Shown here: positions 8,686 to 17,817 of the stretch, one piece after another
Layout: every line of letters starts with the position of its first letter
How positions within the stretch are numbered: the stretch's first letter is position 1
NCBI RefSeq assembly: GCF_000430705.1
Contig: NZ_AUMN01000016.1
Location: forward strand, 51,087-115,086
Length of the DNA: 64,000 nucleotides
Source of the DNA: Arthrobacter castelli DSM 16402
GTDB lineage: Bacteria; Actinomycetota; Actinomycetes; Actinomycetales; Micrococcaceae
Direction of reading: 5' to 3'
The notes under the pieces: model-generated
Seen by the model: only the letters and a program-made list of their open reading frames with translations
Told to the model about the DNA's origin: nothing
Database searches by the model: none
Made by a program: the position numbers and the translations under genes

Positions 8686-9905
8686 AGTTCCGCACCATCG
8701 CCTGCGGGCGGCCGCTGAAGCTCGTCGTGATCGGCGCCGGGTCGATGGGACGGGGGTGGATCGACACCGTCCGGCGGAACCCGGACTGCGAACTGGCCGG
8801 CATCGCCGACATCAACCTGGACGCCGCCCGGGACGCCGCGACCGGGACGGGATCCCCGGATCTGCCTGCGGGGACCGGGGCACCGGAGCTGCCGGTCGGA
8901 ACCGACGGCGTCGAGCTGGCACAGCAAGTCGGCGCGGACGCCGTCGTCGACGTCACCATCCCATCGCAGCACTATCCGGTGACGGTCAAGGCGCTGGAGG
9001 CCGGACTGCCTGTCCTCGGCGAGAAACCGGTGGCGGCCACTATCGCCGAATCGCTGTCGCTGGCTGCCACCGCTGAGCGTACCGGGGAGCTGTTCATGGT
9101 GTCCCAATCGAGGCGGTACAACCCCCACGTCTTCGCGCTCAAGGACAAGATCAGCGCCCTCGGCGACACCGGCATCGTCAACACGCAGTTCTACAAGGCG
9201 CCCCGCTTCGGCGGATTCCGTGAGGAAATGGACCATGTGCTGCTGATCGACATGGCCATCCACCCCTTCGATACGGTCAGGTTCCTGCTCGACGCCGACC
9301 CTGTGTCGGTCACCGCGGAAGAATTTAATCCGGCCTGGAGCTGGTACCGGGGATCCGCAACTGCCAGCGTCAGTTTCACCATGACCGGCGGCATCAAGTA
9401 CCTCTACCAGGGCAGTTGGTGCAGTCCCGGATTCGAGACTTCGTGGAACGGCCAGTGGCGCGTCAGCGGGTCCAATGGTTCCGCGCTGTGGGATGGAGAC
9501 AACGATCCCGCCGCCGATGTGGCGGGAGTGGACTCCGGGACGGCCGGCAACGGTGCAGTCAGTGGCACGACGGTGGCGGAACCGGCGTCGATGTATGACA
9601 GCCCGAATGTGAGCATTGCCGGTTCACTGGCGCAGTTCGTTTCGGCCCTGCGCAGCGGCGAAACCCCCTTGGGCGAGGTACATGAAAACATCATGAGCCT
9701 CGTCATGGTCGAGGCAGCAGTGCGGGCCTCCACCACGGACAGCCGCGTCTATATTGACGACGTGCTGGATGAGGCGCATCGGGCCGCCATCGAGCAGGAG
9801 TCCCATCCGGAAACCCGGGAGATCCTGGCCTCGTGGACGTCGGTGCGTGGCGCCCTGGCCGGGCTGCCGCAGCAGGCACGAGCCCGGGAGGCGCCAGCCG
9901 GGTGA
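8682..9905 (+). CDS. Gfo/Idh/MocA family NAD(P)-dependent oxidoreductase
   Basis: Sugar or polyol dehydrogenase of 407 aa. The N-terminal Rossmann fold has the nucleotide-binding GAGSMGRGW, followed by LPVLGEKPVAATI with the EKP motif of the family and a C-terminal substrate domain. The start is TTG at 8682 with a strong GGGAGGG upstream, coupled to the ThuA-like gene. An unusual Gly/Pro-rich stretch near residues 55-75 carries a short tandem repeat (SPDLPAGTG, APELPVGTD) inside the Rossmann domain. With the ThuA-like protein it probably interconverts the imported sugar and its keto form. Confidence 0.9.
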   Translation: MKFRTIACGRPLKLVVIGAGSMGRGWIDTVRRNPDCELAGIADINLDAARDAATGTGSPDLPAGTGAPELPVGTDGVELAQQVGADAVVDVTIPSQHYPVTVKALEAGLPVLGEKPVAATIAESLSLAATAERTGELFMVSQSRRYNPHVFALKDKISALGDTGIVNTQFYKAPRFGGFREEMDHVLLIDMAIHPFDTVRFLLDADPVSVTAEEFNPAWSWYRGSATASVSFTMTGGIKYLYQGSWCSPGFETSWNGQWRVSGSNGSALWDGDNDPAADVAGVDSGTAGNGAVSGTTVAEPASMYDSPNVSIAGSLAQFVSALRSGETPLGEVHENIMSLVMVEAAVRASTTDSRVYIDDVLDEAHRAAIEQESHPETREILASWTSVRGALAGLPQQARAREAPAG

Positions 9906-9926
9906 CGTCCGGGCGACAAGCTGCTG

Positions 9927-11000
9927 CTATTCTGTCGCCGCGCCTGGCCGGTCGGGGACGCTGTCCCGTTCAATTAGCAGCGGCTCGATGAGCTGGACGG
10001 GTGTGGCACCGCTGTGGCCGGTTTCCACCAATTCAACGGCCCGCGCCACCGCGAGGCGGCTCACTTCCTCGCGGCGCGGGTCGATGTTGGTGATTCGCAC
10101 CGGCAGGTTCTCGGCCTCGTCATGATCGCAAACTGCAATCAGACCCGTCGTCGCGCCGACGTCGAGCCCTCCGGCGGTGAGCGCATGATAGGGGGAGAAC
10201 GGATTCATCATGCAGATGAAGCCTGTCAACGATGGCTGGTGACTGCGCAGCTCCGCCAGTCCTTTCCGGACCCCTTCATAGGTGCCCTCGGGCCGGATCA
10301 CCGTGACGACGTCGTCATTGTTGCTGTTGGCGCCGCCACCGGTGCCTTGCACCGCCGCGGCGTTCCGTGCGCCGGCGATCAACCGGTCGGGGAAATTCTT
10401 GTCCTGGGTGCTGCTCATCCGGGGAATCAGCAACCCGATCCGGGTGTGGCCCGCCCGCGTCAGCCGCCCGACAGCCAATTCACCCGCCGCTGCGAAGTCC
10501 AGATCGACGCAGTTGAAGCCCTCCCGCCCCGGCGGAACGCCGATCAGCACGCCGGGAATGTCGACGGCGGCAATCGCCTCCAGCCTGGGGTCCGCCGTCG
10601 CAATTTCCATGATGATCAGGGCATCGCACAGTGAGGTTTTGGCGACCCGGCGGATACCGTCCGGCCCTTCGTCCTCGGTGACAATCAGGATGTCGTAACC
10701 GTAGGAGCGTGCCGTCGCGGCGATGTGGAGCACGAACATCATCATGGATGAACGGTCGAACCTGCCCCGTGCCGGCATGATCAGCCCAATGACGTGCGAC
10801 TTGCGTCCCCGCAGCGCGCGGGCACCGGAGTTGGGCTGGTAGGACAGTTCGGCAATGGCCCGATTGATCCGATCCTTCACATCCGGCGAAACGGACCTCT
10901 TCCCGCTGAGCGCATACGAGACGGTGCTTTGGGACACACCGGCCAGCCGCGCCACGTCCTTGCTGGTGGGGGCGCTTTGTCCGGCGCTGCTGTTCGACAC
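9927..11000 (-). CDS. LacI-family transcriptional regulator
   Basis: Regulator of 357 aa from a GTG start with AAAGGAAGA upstream. The N-terminal helix-turn-helix is SKDVARLAGVSQSTVSYALS, with the hinge helix around PNSGARALRGRKSHVIGL, followed by a periplasmic-binding-protein-like effector domain. It is convergent with the sugar operon, whose last gene ends 21 bp away, and is the natural candidate to bind the palindrome at 4770-4783. It probably represses the operon until the transported sugar or a derivative binds. Confidence 0.93.
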   Translation of the reverse strand: MSNSSAGQSAPTSKDVARLAGVSQSTVSYALSGKRSVSPDVKDRINRAIAELSYQPNSGARALRGRKSHVIGLIMPARGRFDRSSMMMFVLHIAATARSYGYDILIVTEDEGPDGIRRVAKTSLCDALIIMEIATADPRLEAIAAVDIPGVLIGVPPGREGFNCVDLDFAAAGELAVGRLTRAGHTRIGLLIPRMSSTQDKNFPDRLIAGARNAAAVQGTGGGANSNNDDVVTVIRPEGTYEGVRKGLAELRSHQPSLTGFICMMNPFSPYHALTAGGLDVGATTGLIAVCDHDEAENLPVRITNIDPRREEVSRLAVARAVELVETGHSGATPVQLIEPLLIERDSVPDRPGAATE

Positions 11001-11082
11001 AACTCTTCCTTTGAGCTAAAGCCCTTCAGCGGGCGGGGATAGACCTTTCCGTCAATCCTATTCTGCAGGTCTCATTCGGCCC

Positions 11083-12663
11083 TTACTCCACCTGCGCGAT
11101 ACCGGGAGCCCCGGCCTCCACGTAAACGCTCGCCGCCGTCTGGATCGGGGCACCGGTGCGGGTGACGTAGGGAACCACCCGGTAGTCGGTCCGCCAAGTG
11201 GTGGGTGTAACGTGGCAGCGGACGTATCCGCGCTGTGCGTTGTGGAACTTCATGTGCGGGTTCTCCTGCAACCATATTTTCCCCAGCTCATCCATGGGCG
11301 CCCCGTCACCACCGGAACTCAACGAAGTGCCGAGGAACTCGGTGCCGATGGTCGGCGAGGACAAGTCGTCGAAGTTGATCTTCATATTGGCCGCAACGCT
11401 GCGGTGCGCGTCGCCGGTGAGAATCACGAAGTTGTCCACGTCCCTGTCCCGCACCCCGTTGAAAAGCCGCTGCCGGGCGGCGGCGTAGCCGTCCCAGGTA
11501 TCGCGGGCCAGCCGTTCTTCCGGTCCGGCCGTGTGGTCGGCCTGCATGACGAAGACCTGGTTACCCATGATGTTCCACGTCGCCGTCGAGTTTGCCATTC
11601 CGTTCAGCAGCCACTGTTCCTGGCCGGCCCCAAGCATGCTCCGTTCCGGATTGGCGCGGTCGGCCTCATTGGTGATTTGATCATCCCGGTACTGGCGGGT
11701 GTCGACCATGTTGATTTCGGCGAGATCGCCCAGGGCCAACCGCCGGTACAGCTGCATGTCCGGCCCGTTCGGCCGCGACACCAGCCTCAGCGGCTGGTTT
11801 TCGTAGAAGGCCTGGAACGCGTCGGCGCGCCGTTGCAGGAAGACTGCCTTTTGCTGGTCCGCCTCGTTGTCCGGCTGCGAAATGCTGCCCGCCCAGTTAT
11901 TCTCCACTTCGTGGTCGTCAAGGGTGACCAACCACGGGAAGGCCGCGTGCGCCGCCTGCAAGTCCGGATCCTGCTTGTACTGGCCGTACCGCACCCGGTA
12001 GTCAGCGAGGGAATAGATCTCCGCGTCCGGCACGTGTGCGCGGCCGATGTGTCCGTTGCCGCCTCCCTCGTAGATGTAGTCGCCGAGGTGTATCACCAGG
12101 TCCAGGTCCTCTTGCGCGAGGTGGCGGTGCGCGGTGAAGAACCCTGCCGGATAGTTCTGGCAGCTTCCGAAGGCAAAGGTGGTTGATGCCAGGGCCTGCC
12201 CGGGTGCAGGGGCCGTCTTGGTGCGGCCCACCGGACTGATCTCCTGGCCCACGCGGAAGCGGTACCAGTACTGCCGTCCCGGTCGCAGTCCGTTCACTTC
12301 GGCATGGATGGAGTGGCCCAGTTCCGGGGTGGCGCGCTCGGCCCCGGCCCGGACCACGCGCTTGAAGGACGGATCTTCGGCAATCTGCCAGTTGACGGGC
12401 ACATTCTTGTCCGGCATGCCGCCGCGACCGTCCGGCTCGAGGGGGTTGGGCGCCAGCCTCGTCCAGAGCAGCACGCCGTCCGGCAAGGGTTCTCCGGAGG
12501 CGACGCCAAGGCTGAATGGGTTGTCCGTAAACCGCGGATTGGCCCAAGCCGGGCTGGGTGAGGAGGCGACCGCGGCGACAACGGCGGCAAGCGTCCCTGA
12601 GCCCATCATCGCGAGGACGTTCCGGCGGTCATACGTTGGCCGCTGGGCGGCAGGACGGGACAT
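11083..12663 (-). CDS. phoD: Tat-exported alkaline phosphatase, PhoD type
   Basis: Enzyme of 526 aa with a Tat-like signal (YDRRNVLAMMGSGTL followed by an Ala-rich core and a PAWA cleavage site). The PhoD core is clear: FGSCQNYPAGFF, VIHLGDYIYEGG, VTLDDHEVENNW and VILTGDAHRSV, which carry the metal-binding Asp, Asn and His residues. PhoD enzymes are Ca/Fe-dependent phosphomonoesterases or phosphodiesterases that release phosphate outside the cell. RBS AGGAGT precedes the ATG. It is transcribed in the direction of the lacI-type gene, with 82 bp between them. Confidence 0.92.
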   Translation of the reverse strand: MSRPAAQRPTYDRRNVLAMMGSGTLAAVVAAVASSPSPAWANPRFTDNPFSLGVASGEPLPDGVLLWTRLAPNPLEPDGRGGMPDKNVPVNWQIAEDPSFKRVVRAGAERATPELGHSIHAEVNGLRPGRQYWYRFRVGQEISPVGRTKTAPAPGQALASTTFAFGSCQNYPAGFFTAHRHLAQEDLDLVIHLGDYIYEGGGNGHIGRAHVPDAEIYSLADYRVRYGQYKQDPDLQAAHAAFPWLVTLDDHEVENNWAGSISQPDNEADQQKAVFLQRRADAFQAFYENQPLRLVSRPNGPDMQLYRRLALGDLAEINMVDTRQYRDDQITNEADRANPERSMLGAGQEQWLLNGMANSTATWNIMGNQVFVMQADHTAGPEERLARDTWDGYAAARQRLFNGVRDRDVDNFVILTGDAHRSVAANMKINFDDLSSPTIGTEFLGTSLSSGGDGAPMDELGKIWLQENPHMKFHNAQRGYVRCHVTPTTWRTDYRVVPYVTRTGAPIQTAASVYVEAGAPGIAQVE

Positions 12664-12764
12664 GGATCACTCCTGGACAGATTTCGGGTACCCATCCAGT
12701 CACTCGCATGCGGACAAATTCGGCCTGCACGCAGCATGAACATGCACTGTCCGCCGGCTGAAAT

Positions 12765-14216
12765 CTATTGCGGCCCCAGGTCGGGCACCGGCAGCCGGAA
12801 GACGTCCTTAAGCGCCCGTTCGGCGGCAAGGTACCCGCACATTCCGTGCACGGCCGGGCCCGGCGGAGTGGACGCCGAGCACAGATACACCCCGTCCAGC
12901 GGGGTGCGCCACGGGTTCATCGAGGGAACGGGCCGGGCCAGCAGCTGGGGCACTGTCATCTTCCCGGCGCTGAAATCCCCGCCGACGTAGTTCGGGTTGT
13001 ACCGCTCCAGGTCCGCCGCCGTTGTCGCCTTGGAATCGACGACGACGTCGGCGAACCCGGGTGCGTATCGTTCCAGCTGGGCGGTGACGGCTTCGGTCAT
13101 GTCCCGCGTGGATCCGGCGGGTACGTGGGTGTAGGTCCACAGGATCTGCCGGTGGGAGCCGGGCGGCAGCCGGGAGCGGTCGAAGCTGCTCGGCTGCGAG
13201 GCCAGCACGAACGGATTGTCGGGGTGTTTGCCACCCGAGACCTGGGCTTCGGAGATGGCCACTTGACGCCGGGTGCCACCCAGGTGGACGGTTCCCGCCT
13301 GTCCGACGTCCGGGTCGGCCCAGGGCACGTCTTCGGAGAGGATGAAGTCCACTTTGGACACGCCGTCTCCGGTCTTGAAGTTGCGCAGCGCTGCGGCGTA
13401 ACCGGAGGGCAGTCGGCCGTCCGCCAGGCCCTCCAGCTGCGGGGCGGCCACATCGAGCAGCACGGTCCTCGCGGAGCCGAGTTCGGCCAGCGAAGTGACG
13501 CGGTGGCCGGTGACGATCTGTCCGCCGTGCGCTTCCAGGTCAGCGACCATGGCGTCGATAATGGCCTGGGACCCTCCGGTGGGGATCGGCCACCCCACCG
13601 TATGGGACAGCGCCCCGAGCATCAGCCCGGCGGCGGCGGAGGCCAGTGCAGGTTGGCGTCCGACGACGTGGCCGGCGAGCCCGGCGATCATGGCCGGCCC
13701 CTGTTGCTCCTCGAACCTGCGGGTGCGCAACACGGAGCCTTGCTCGAGGCTGCGCAACCCGTACTTCAGCAGGCCCACCGGATCACGGGGCACACGCATC
13801 AGGCCGTGGGTCGTCAGGTCGACGACGCCGGAGATGTGCTCGACCAGCGGTTTCATCAGGTCCCGGTAGGCCGCGCCATCCCTGCCCAGTGCCGTCGTCG
13901 TCCGTTCCAGGTCCCGGTAACCGATTCCAGCGGCGGAATCGGGCAGCGGGTGGGCGAAAGAGACCTCGGGAACGAACATCCCGATTCGCTCGTCCAGTTT
14001 GAACTCCCGGAAGAACGGCGAGGCCAGCGCCATTGGATGCACCGCGGAGCATATATCGTGGAGATACCCCGGCTGGATCAATTCAGAGGTGCGGGCGCCT
14101 CCTCCGGGGGTCCCGGCCGCTTCGTACACCCGCACGGACAGTCCGGCGCGTGCCATCGTCACGGCAGCGGCCAGCCCATTGGGACCGGCTCCGACGACGG
14201 CGGCATCAACCACCAT
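12765..14216 (-). CDS. FAD-dependent oxidoreductase, phytoene desaturase-like
   Basis: Flavoprotein of 483 aa. The dinucleotide-binding motif is AAVVGAGPNGLAAAVTMARA, followed by RVYEA and GGGARTSEL, as in the CrtI/amine oxidase superfamily; the C-terminal YLCSASTPPGPAVHGMCGY completes the FAD site. Actinobacterial members of this branch are annotated as phytoene dehydrogenase-like NAD(P)/FAD oxidoreductases. No other carotenoid gene lies nearby, so the substrate is uncertain. It overlaps the end of the FemX-like gene by 11 bp, which indicates coupled expression. Confidence 0.85.
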   Translation of the reverse strand: MVVDAAVVGAGPNGLAAAVTMARAGLSVRVYEAAGTPGGGARTSELIQPGYLHDICSAVHPMALASPFFREFKLDERIGMFVPEVSFAHPLPDSAAGIGYRDLERTTTALGRDGAAYRDLMKPLVEHISGVVDLTTHGLMRVPRDPVGLLKYGLRSLEQGSVLRTRRFEEQQGPAMIAGLAGHVVGRQPALASAAAGLMLGALSHTVGWPIPTGGSQAIIDAMVADLEAHGGQIVTGHRVTSLAELGSARTVLLDVAAPQLEGLADGRLPSGYAAALRNFKTGDGVSKVDFILSEDVPWADPDVGQAGTVHLGGTRRQVAISEAQVSGGKHPDNPFVLASQPSSFDRSRLPPGSHRQILWTYTHVPAGSTRDMTEAVTAQLERYAPGFADVVVDSKATTAADLERYNPNYVGGDFSAGKMTVPQLLARPVPSMNPWRTPLDGVYLCSASTPPGPAVHGMCGYLAAERALKDVFRLPVPDLGPQ

Positions 14217-15318
14217 CGGCGATCCCGCCCTTGAACTTGCGGATCCCTCCGTCCTTGAGTTTCCGCGCCCCTTCGACGAGCCGGGGAATAACCTCCCGGC
14301 GGGCCTTAAGGTACATGCCCACTACTGCATATTTTCGGATATCCAGCGGAATATCGTAGGTCACGGGCAGGTCCACCTCGTTCTTGGACCAGTTCCGCTT
14401 GAAGGTTGTGACATTGGCCAGCTGCGGGTAGCTCTCGCTGACAATACCGGTCAGTCCGCAGCTCCGGTTGCCTGCCTCCTTCAGCACCCGGAAGGTTTCC
14501 CACAACAGAATATAGGGAGCATACACACCCCGTGCGGCGAACGAGCTGCCGGCGAAGTAGTACACCGCCCGGCCGCGGTATTCGGTGGTGATCAGCCAGC
14601 TCACGGCCGTACCGTTGTGATACGCCACCGCCAGCCGGGTCAGGTCCGGCAGTTGGGCGAGCAGCCGTTCGTAGTAGCCGCTTTCAAAGGCGGCGAAGTC
14701 GGCGCGGTCGGCGGTTTCAGCGAGGATGGGGTAGAGGTCGCGGGCGAAGACCTCCTGGCGGTGCTCCGGTTCAATGAACTGCACGTCGACGCCGGCCTTG
14801 GTCGCCTTGCGGATGGACTGTCGCGCGTTCGCCCTGAAGCTTTTCAGCAGTTCATCTTCAGTGGGCGTCAAGTCCACCACGATCTCGCGCTCGTACCACC
14901 CGGCTTCCAACGCCTTGTGCACGCCGATCTGCGGGTTGGCCACCTGCAGGCGGATATACAGCGGATCGATATCCGGATCCGTGCGCGCCTGGTCCTTCAT
15001 GGTCTCGACCAGCCGGCGTTCCATTTTCGGGCTGCGCAGCACAAACCAGGCGGGTCCGTTAATGGCCACCAGCGACTGCCGCAGCCTCCGCGTGAACACC
15101 ATCAGTGACGCCGTCGCGACTAATATGCCGTCGTCGTAATATGCGAATAATCCGTAGGATCTGCGGGCCGGACCTGATTCCTCGGTCTTCAGCCAATGGG
15201 ACGACTGCTCAATGGGAACATCGACCTCGGGATACGCGGCAACGAGGTTCTCGAACTCCGGTCCGTTCAGCTTCCGGACGGTCAACAACGAGGTTTCAAG
15301 CAGCGAAGTGGGGGCCAT
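14206..15318 (-). CDS. FemAB/FemX-like peptidoglycan bridge aminoacyltransferase
   Basis: Protein of 370 aa; the ATG at 15318 is preceded by AGAAAG, whereas the longer open frame runs into the adjacent gene. Family features are two GNAT-like halves with RKLNGPEFENLVAAYP at the start, LLKSFRANARQSIRKATKAGV in the middle and SSFAARGVYAPYILLWETF, then GLTGIVSESYPQLANVTTFK near the end. FemABX proteins use aminoacyl-tRNA to add residues to the lipid II peptide bridge on the inner membrane face. Six bp separate it from the upstream GT-C gene. Confidence 0.85.
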   Translation of the reverse strand: MAPTSLLETSLLTVRKLNGPEFENLVAAYPEVDVPIEQSSHWLKTEESGPARRSYGLFAYYDDGILVATASLMVFTRRLRQSLVAINGPAWFVLRSPKMERRLVETMKDQARTDPDIDPLYIRLQVANPQIGVHKALEAGWYEREIVVDLTPTEDELLKSFRANARQSIRKATKAGVDVQFIEPEHRQEVFARDLYPILAETADRADFAAFESGYYERLLAQLPDLTRLAVAYHNGTAVSWLITTEYRGRAVYYFAGSSFAARGVYAPYILLWETFRVLKEAGNRSCGLTGIVSESYPQLANVTTFKRNWSKNEVDLPVTYDIPLDIRKYAVVGMYLKARREVIPRLVEGARKLKDGGIRKFKGGIADGG

Positions 15319-15323
15319 GCATA

Positions 15324-16784
15324 CTACTTTCTGGTCTCTGGCGGCTCTGCCAAGCGTACCGGAGGATGGGGCCGATCCTTCCACACGAACCGGTCCCCGG
15401 CGTCGGCGAACGGACCGCCTTGAGGGTCGTCTACGCCGCGGGTCCGCACCGGGTCCTCCTCGGGGTACCACATGTGATGGAGCACCCGCGCCATTATGTA
15501 GAGCAGGGCAGCCATGTGGGCGACGACGGCCATCACGTAATAGGCCTCGTCGATGTTCTGCTGGCTGTCCCCGCCACCGGTCGTCTTGGCCAGATAGAGC
15601 CACGTGGCCCACCAATGCAGCACCTCAACGAATTGCCACAGCAGGAAGTCCCGCCATCGCGGATATGCCAGCGCCACCAGGGGGATCAGCCAGACGACAA
15701 ACTGCGGCGAATAGACCTTGTTGGTCAGGATGAAAGCAGCGACTATCAGGAACACCAGTTGCGCCATCCGCGGCCGGCGGGGCGCGGCGAGTCCTGCCAC
15801 CGCGATGGCGATACAGGCCAGGGCGAACAGGCCCAGCGCCGCGGCGTTGACGGCGCCGGCGTCCATGGTCGGCAAGCCCACCTGTTTGGCGAGCAGGTTA
15901 TAGGCAAACCAGCCGGACGAATAGCCCGCGGCCCGGTCGTTGCTGAACGTGAAGAAGTACGTCCAGGCTTCGAAGTTGATCAACGCCACCGGCAGGTTCA
16001 CCGCCAGCCAGGCGCCGGCCGCCGCGCCGAGGGTGGCCAGGAACGGACGGTACTTGCCGGTCCGGACCGCAAGGACCAGGATCGCCCCGAGCAGCAGTAC
16101 GGGGTACAGCTTGGTGGCCGTTCCCAGCCCGATCAGCACGCCGGCCAGCAATACTTGGTTGCGGGCAAAGGCGAGCATGGCCAGGGAAGCGAGCATCACG
16201 GCCCACAGGTCCCAGTTGATCGTCCCGGCCAGGATGATCCCCGGCGCCACCGCCACCATCGCCGCATCCCAGGGGCGCCGGGCCGACATCCGGGAAGTGG
16301 CCAGCACGGTGACGATCCACGCACCGACAATCAACAAAGCGTTGATGTCGAAGTAAATCAGCGCGCCGGCGGCCTCCCCGGTTTCGGGCACCAGCCACGC
16401 CGTGATCCCCGCGATCATGCCTAACAGCACCGGATATTCGAACCCGCCGCTGAAGTACGGGAAGAATCCTTCGCCCATGTCCCGGCTGTGGAACAGCACC
16501 GGCCAGTCCGAGTAGCAGGCCCGGTAGTACATCTCGGGGGCGGTCCATCCGGCGGCCCGGCATGGGGTCTTCGCCAGAATGGCGACGACGGCGGCGATGG
16601 TGGTCATGATGACCAGCACCCGTTCGATGGTGAAGAAACCCGGATCGACGATTCCCGGGCCCGTCCGCCGACCCAATGGGCCGCCAATCAGCTCGGTGAA
16701 CCGCCGCAGCCACGTGTCACTCCGGCTCGGCACCACGACGCGGGCCGGCAACTTCCGGCGTCGTTCGTGTCCGGCTGGTGGCAT
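15324..16784 (-). CDS. GT-C fold membrane glycosyltransferase, GT87/DUF2029-like
   Basis: Polytopic membrane protein of 486 aa with about ten or more hydrophobic helices. The ATG at 16784 has GGGGA just upstream; the longer frame reaching 17090 overlaps the divergent aldo/keto reductase gene and is rejected. An early loop with YYRACYSDWPVLFHSR and an acidic cytoplasmic tail resemble actinobacterial GT87/DUF2029 mannosyl- or arabinosyltransferases that use polyprenyl-phosphate sugars on the outer face. First gene of the reverse-strand set with the FemX-like and CrtI-like genes, which suggests an envelope role. The donor is unknown. Confidence 0.75.
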   Translation of the reverse strand: MPPAGHERRRKLPARVVVPSRSDTWLRRFTELIGGPLGRRTGPGIVDPGFFTIERVLVIMTTIAAVVAILAKTPCRAAGWTAPEMYYRACYSDWPVLFHSRDMGEGFFPYFSGGFEYPVLLGMIAGITAWLVPETGEAAGALIYFDINALLIVGAWIVTVLATSRMSARRPWDAAMVAVAPGIILAGTINWDLWAVMLASLAMLAFARNQVLLAGVLIGLGTATKLYPVLLLGAILVLAVRTGKYRPFLATLGAAAGAWLAVNLPVALINFEAWTYFFTFSNDRAAGYSSGWFAYNLLAKQVGLPTMDAGAVNAAALGLFALACIAIAVAGLAAPRRPRMAQLVFLIVAAFILTNKVYSPQFVVWLIPLVALAYPRWRDFLLWQFVEVLHWWATWLYLAKTTGGGDSQQNIDEAYYVMAVVAHMAALLYIMARVLHHMWYPEEDPVRTRGVDDPQGGPFADAGDRFVWKDRPHPPVRLAEPPETRK

Positions 16785-16861
16785 ATTCCCCAGCGTAGCG
16801 GCCAGCGCAGCCGGCGCCTGCGCCGCTACAGTGGGAGTCCCGATCCGATGGAGTGATTCCG

Positions 16862-17707
16862 ATGTCCGTTGAGCGCACCGTCCAATTGCCGCATGGGACA
16901 GCCGTACCTGTGCTCGGGCAGGGCACGTGGTACATGGGCGAAGGGCTGCAGGACCGGGGCATGGAACGTGATGCATTGCGTGCCGGCCTTGACCTGGGCA
17001 TGACGTTGATCGACACCGCCGAAATGTATGGCAATGGCGCAGCCGAGGAGCTGGTGGGCGAAGCCGTTTCCGGCCGCCGCGACGAGACATACCTGGTCAG
17101 CAAGGTGTTGCCCTTCAACGCCTCACGCAAAGGCACTGTCGAGGCATGCCATGGCAGCCTGCGCCGGCTGGGCACCGACCGGATCGATTTGTATCTGCTT
17201 CACTGGCCCGGTCCGCATCCGCTGGAGGAAACGGTCGAAGCCTTCGAGTCGCTGGTACAGCGCGGCGACATTGGAGCCTGGGGAGTAAGCAATTTCGACG
17301 TCGACGACCTCACCCGCCTGCCGCCGTCGGCCCTTAATTCAGCCGGACTGCAGGTCAACCAGATCCTGTACAACCTCACGCGGCGCGGACCGGAATTCGA
17401 CCTGCTGCCGTGGTTACGGCAGCACCGCATCACACCGATAGCCTACTCCCCGATCGAACAAGGCAGGCTGCTTAGCCACGACGCCGTCACCACTGTTGCG
17501 GATTCGCACGCCGCCTCACCCGCGCAGATCGCGCTGGCGTGGGTACTGCGCCACCCCGGTCTGGTCGCCATTCCGAAGTCCGGTCGTCCGGAGCACGTCA
17601 GGCAGAACCATGCCGCGCTCCGGATCGAACTGTCCGAAGCGGATCTGGACCTCCTTGACGCAGCCTTTGCGCCTCCCACCGCGCCCGTGCCGCTCGAAAT
17701 CCTCTAA
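16862..17707 (+). CDS. Aldo/keto reductase
   Basis: NADPH-dependent reductase of 281 aa, TIM-barrel AKR superfamily. The ATG at 16862 has GGAG eight bases upstream; a GTG at 16853 is less likely. Catalytic features: LIDTAEMYGNGAAEELVG (Asp and Tyr), VSKVLPFNASRKGTV (Lys), DLYLLHWPG (His), WGVSNFDVDDL and the C-terminal NADP site IPKSGRPEHVRQN. The natural substrate cannot be deduced. It is divergent from the GT-C gene and stands 107 bp before the sialate operon, without clear sign that it belongs to it. Confidence 0.92.
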   Translation: MSVERTVQLPHGTAVPVLGQGTWYMGEGLQDRGMERDALRAGLDLGMTLIDTAEMYGNGAAEELVGEAVSGRRDETYLVSKVLPFNASRKGTVEACHGSLRRLGTDRIDLYLLHWPGPHPLEETVEAFESLVQRGDIGAWGVSNFDVDDLTRLPPSALNSAGLQVNQILYNLTRRGPEFDLLPWLRQHRITPIAYSPIEQGRLLSHDAVTTVADSHAASPAQIALAWVLRHPGLVAIPKSGRPEHVRQNHAALRIELSEADLDLLDAAFAPPTAPVPLEIL

Positions 17708-17801
17708 CCGGCCCTCGTTCGCGGCGCCCCTGCAGGGCACTTGTCACCTAAACATCACCCTCCCGTTACCTGGGGCACGTGTCGCGGCAACCTGCGCTTC
17801 C

Positions 17802-17817
17802 TAGCGTTTGGGATGTG
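17802..17817 (+). promoter_or_regulatory. Candidate -10 box for a leaderless sialate-operon mRNA
   Basis: TAGCGT (17802-17807) ends 7 nt before the GTG at 17815, and no Shine-Dalgarno sequence is present. In actinobacteria a TAnnnT box at this distance is typical of leaderless transcripts. This supports GTG 17815 over the in-frame GTG at 17779. Confidence 0.4.

Noticed and set aside
15324..17090. Extended 588-codon version of the GT-C protein
   Set aside because: The first 102 codons overlap the divergent aldo/keto reductase gene and its promoter; the ATG at 16784 has an RBS and gives a normal family start.
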